A stretch of 64,000 bases of DNA, taken from Neorickettsia helminthoeca str. Oregon. GTDB lineage: Bacteria > Pseudomonadota > Alphaproteobacteria > Rickettsiales > Anaplasmataceae. Location: the NCBI RefSeq assembly GCF_000632985.1, contig NZ_CP007481.1, positions 806,001-870,000 of the forward strand. The letters are read 5' to 3'. The notes under the pieces are model-generated. The model saw only the letters and a program-made list of their open reading frames with translations. It was not told where the DNA came from and ran no database searches. Both the position numbers and the translations under genes were made by a program. Position 1 is the first letter of the stretch. Each line of letters opens with the position of its first letter. Positions 62,263 through 64,000 of the stretch are shown here, in pieces.

Positions 62263-64000
62263 ATGTCAACTGTAATTCCAATCAATATAGAACAAGAATT
62301 GAAGTCGTCCTATCTGTCTTACGCCATGAGCGTGATTATCAATAGGGCCATTCCTGATGTCCGTGACGGCTTGAAACCAGTCCATAGAAGAATCCTTCAT
62401 TCTATGAACGAGTTGGGGTTCTACTGGAACAAGCCCTACAGGAAGTCAGCTAGGGTGATCGGGGAGGTGATAGGTAAATATCACCCACATGGGGATAGTG
62501 CAATATATGATGCGCTGGTCCGTATGGCACAGGATTTCTCACTGCTTGTCCCGCTGATAGATGGACAGGGCAACTTCGGCTCTATAGATGGAGATCCAGC
62601 TGCAGCAATGCGTTATACAGAAGTACGTCTGGAATACATATCAAAATTTTTGCTCGATGATCTCTATGAGAACAGCGTGGATTTTCGCCCCAATTACGAT
62701 ACCTCTGAAAACGAACCAGTGGTTCTACCAGCAAAGTTCCCGAACATCCTCGTAAATGGAACAGCCGGAGTAGCTGTGGGTATGGCAACAAATGTGCCGA
62801 CTCACAACCTCGCTGAAGTCATAGATGCCTGTAAGTTATTCCTGGAAAATAAAGACGTACAAACGGATGAACTCCTCAAAGTTATTAAAGGTCCAGACTT
62901 CCCTACTGGCGGCTTCATTATAGGTGAGGAAGGAATAAGATCAGCTTTTGAGACAGGAAGAGGATCAATCATCATAAGGAGCAGGACGCATTTCGAGGAA
63001 ACCGATACACGAAAGGTAATCATCGTTGATGAGCTTCCGTACCAGGTCAACAAGGCGAAACTCATAGAGAATATTGCACTTCTGGTCAAGGAAAAAAGAT
63101 TAGATTCGATTAGCGACCTGCGAGATGAATCAAACAAGGACGGTATAAGAATTGTTATAGAGTTAAAACGCGGATTCTCATGCGAGGTCGTTCTAAACCA
63201 ACTCTTCCAGATGACACAACTCCAGACGTCTTATAGTACGAATATGATGCTTCTTCATAAGATGAAGCCCACTTTGATGCCTTTGAAGGACGTCCTGGCA
63301 GCATTTATTGATCACCGAAGAGAAGTCATTTCGAGAAGAACGGAGTTCAGGTTGGCTAAAGCTAGGGAGAGAGCTAGTGTACTCATCGCAGTGTACGTCG
63401 CCATACTGAACATCGACGAAATCGTACCTATTTTAAAATCCTCCAAGGACAACGAAACAGCAGTACTTTCACTCTGCAGCAAAAAATGGAACATAGATGA
63501 AGATCTAAAAAAGTTGGTGGAAATAATTTCCAATATACAGCTCGAGAATAGCGAATACGAACTCAGCAGGTCTCAATCCAAGGCCATCCTGGAAATGAAA
63601 ATGCAGCGCATCACCGGTGTGGAAAAAGAACAGTTAGTCAGGGAAATCCATAGTGAGATAGAGGTTATAAATGAGTGCATATCAATACTAGGAAGCGACG
63701 CTGTCCTAGTAAATGTGATAGTCCAGGAGCTGAACGAAATACGGGAAAAGTATCCACATCCACGGAAAAGCGTGATTTTGAAGAATACGAGCGCAATTCA
63801 CACGGAAGAGGAATTAATAGAGCGCGAAACTGTGGTGGTCACAGTCACGTACTCTGGATATATAAAACGTGTTTCAATATCGAACTATAGGGTTCAGAAA
63901 AGAGGTGGTAAGGGTAAGATCGCACAGAACATAAAACCTGAGGACCAGTTAGCACAAATTTTCGTCCTAAGTACACATGATGAGATTCTCTTTTTCTCCA
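62263..64000 (+). CDS. gyrA: DNA gyrase subunit A (5' part, cut by window end)
   Basis: About 579 residues to the window edge, no stop found. From ATG 62263 after GGGG eight bases upstream; ATG 62257 in frame is an alternative. [70 protein letters not shown], and the catalytic Tyr in [10 protein letters not shown] (Tyr118). Residues Ser79 and Asp83 (E. coli Ser83, Asp87) are of the quinolone-sensitive type. Continues beyond 64000. Confidence 0.96.
   Translation, partial: MSTVIPINIEQELKSSYLSYAMSVIINRAIPDVRDGLKPVHRRILHSMNELGFYWNKPYRKSARVIGEVIGKYHPHGDSAIYDALVRMAQDFSLLVPLIDGQGNFGSIDGDPAAAMRYTEVRLEYISKFLLDDLYENSVDFRPNYDTSENEPVVLPAKFPNILVNGTAGVAVGMATNVPTHNLAEVIDACKLFLENKDVQTDELLKVIKGPDFPTGGFIIGEEGIRSAFETGRGSIIIRSRTHFEETDTRKVIIVDELPYQVNKAKLIENIALLVKEKRLDSISDLRDESNKDGIRIVIELKRGFSCEVVLNQLFQMTQLQTSYSTNMMLLHKMKPTLMPLKDVLAAFIDHRREVISRRTEFRLAKARERASVLIAVYVAILNIDEIVPILKSSKDNETAVLSLCSKKWNIDEDLKKLVEIISNIQLENSEYELSRSQSKAILEMKMQRITGVEKEQLVREIHSEIEVINECISILGSDAVLVNVIVQELNEIREKYPHPRKSVILKNTSAIHTEEELIERETVVVTVTYSGYIKRVSISNYRVQKRGGKGKIAQNIKPEDQLAQIFVLSTHDEILFFS

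Noticed and set aside
1-64000. CRISPR arrays, insertion sequences, prophage genes, rRNA genes
   Set aside because: No direct repeats with unique spacers of CRISPR size, no transposase or integrase motif, no phage structural gene and no rRNA seen; the direct repeats found are in-frame coding duplications.

Overview
The window looks like chromosomal DNA of a Neorickettsia-type bacterium (Rickettsiales, Anaplasmataceae), an obligate intracellular alphaproteobacterium. The reasons are short housekeeping genes scattered rather than packed into large operons, a DUF2610 protein typical of Rickettsiales, an Anaplasmataceae-like outer-membrane beta-barrel protein, rpmJ and infA with rickettsial-type features, and Leu/Thr-rich repeat proteins that recall Neorickettsia surface or secreted antigens. 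The genus call is inference; species cannot be told from this sequence alone.

Layout. 0-4 kb: a SopB/IpgD-like phosphoinositide phosphatase candidate, then nusB, maf and infA on the minus strand. 4-13 kb: a thioredoxin-like protein, a KefB/C-type antiporter, guaA, an Mrp-type Fe-S carrier ATPase, pal and cpoB (Tol-Pal), gpmI and an alpha/beta hydrolase. 13-20 kb: metG, then a minus-strand run rplU-rpmA-trmD-rplS-trxA, recR, and two periplasmic DsbA-like proteins. 20-23 kb is the main accessory patch: a protein made of 9-residue Leu-Lys repeats, a small acidic protein, and a frameshifted paralogue of it. 23-34 kb: ychF, tRNA-Arg(ACG), an M16 peptidase pair, lspA, an M32 carboxypeptidase homologue that has lost its zinc site, an OMP, rnc, rsfS, ftsL-like, rsmH, trmB and bamD. 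34-46 kb: purD, tolA-tolR-tolQ, two tandem genes that look like mitochondrial carrier (SLC25) proteins, rpmJ, dapA, cytochrome b561, a class IV aminotransferase, a HAD phosphatase, family-4 UDG, mlaA, mlaC and a DUF2610 protein. 46-55 kb: an HlyD-type adaptor, a glycerol-1-phosphate dehydrogenase-like gene, sdhE, then the minus-strand run rpsB-tsf-pyrH-frr-uppS-cdsA, and ubiE. 55-64 kb: a repeat membrane protein with PTAP and PPxY motifs, pdhC, thiD, ruvC, a decayed mdh remnant, mdh, dut, a small hypothetical gene and the 5' part of gyrA.

How the genes fit together. Cell-envelope maintenance is well represented without a visible peptidoglycan cluster: TolQRA, Pal, CpoB, BamD, LspA, MlaA, MlaC, UppS and CdsA. 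Central metabolism appears as PDH-E2, malate dehydrogenase, SdhE, iPGM and glycerophosphate formation. The strongest candidates for unusual biology are four proteins that may act at the host interface or have been repurposed: the CKSGKDRTG phosphatase, the carrier-like pair, the PTAP/PPxY repeat membrane protein, and the dead M32 homologue. All functional statements rest on motif reading by eye; no database search was run.
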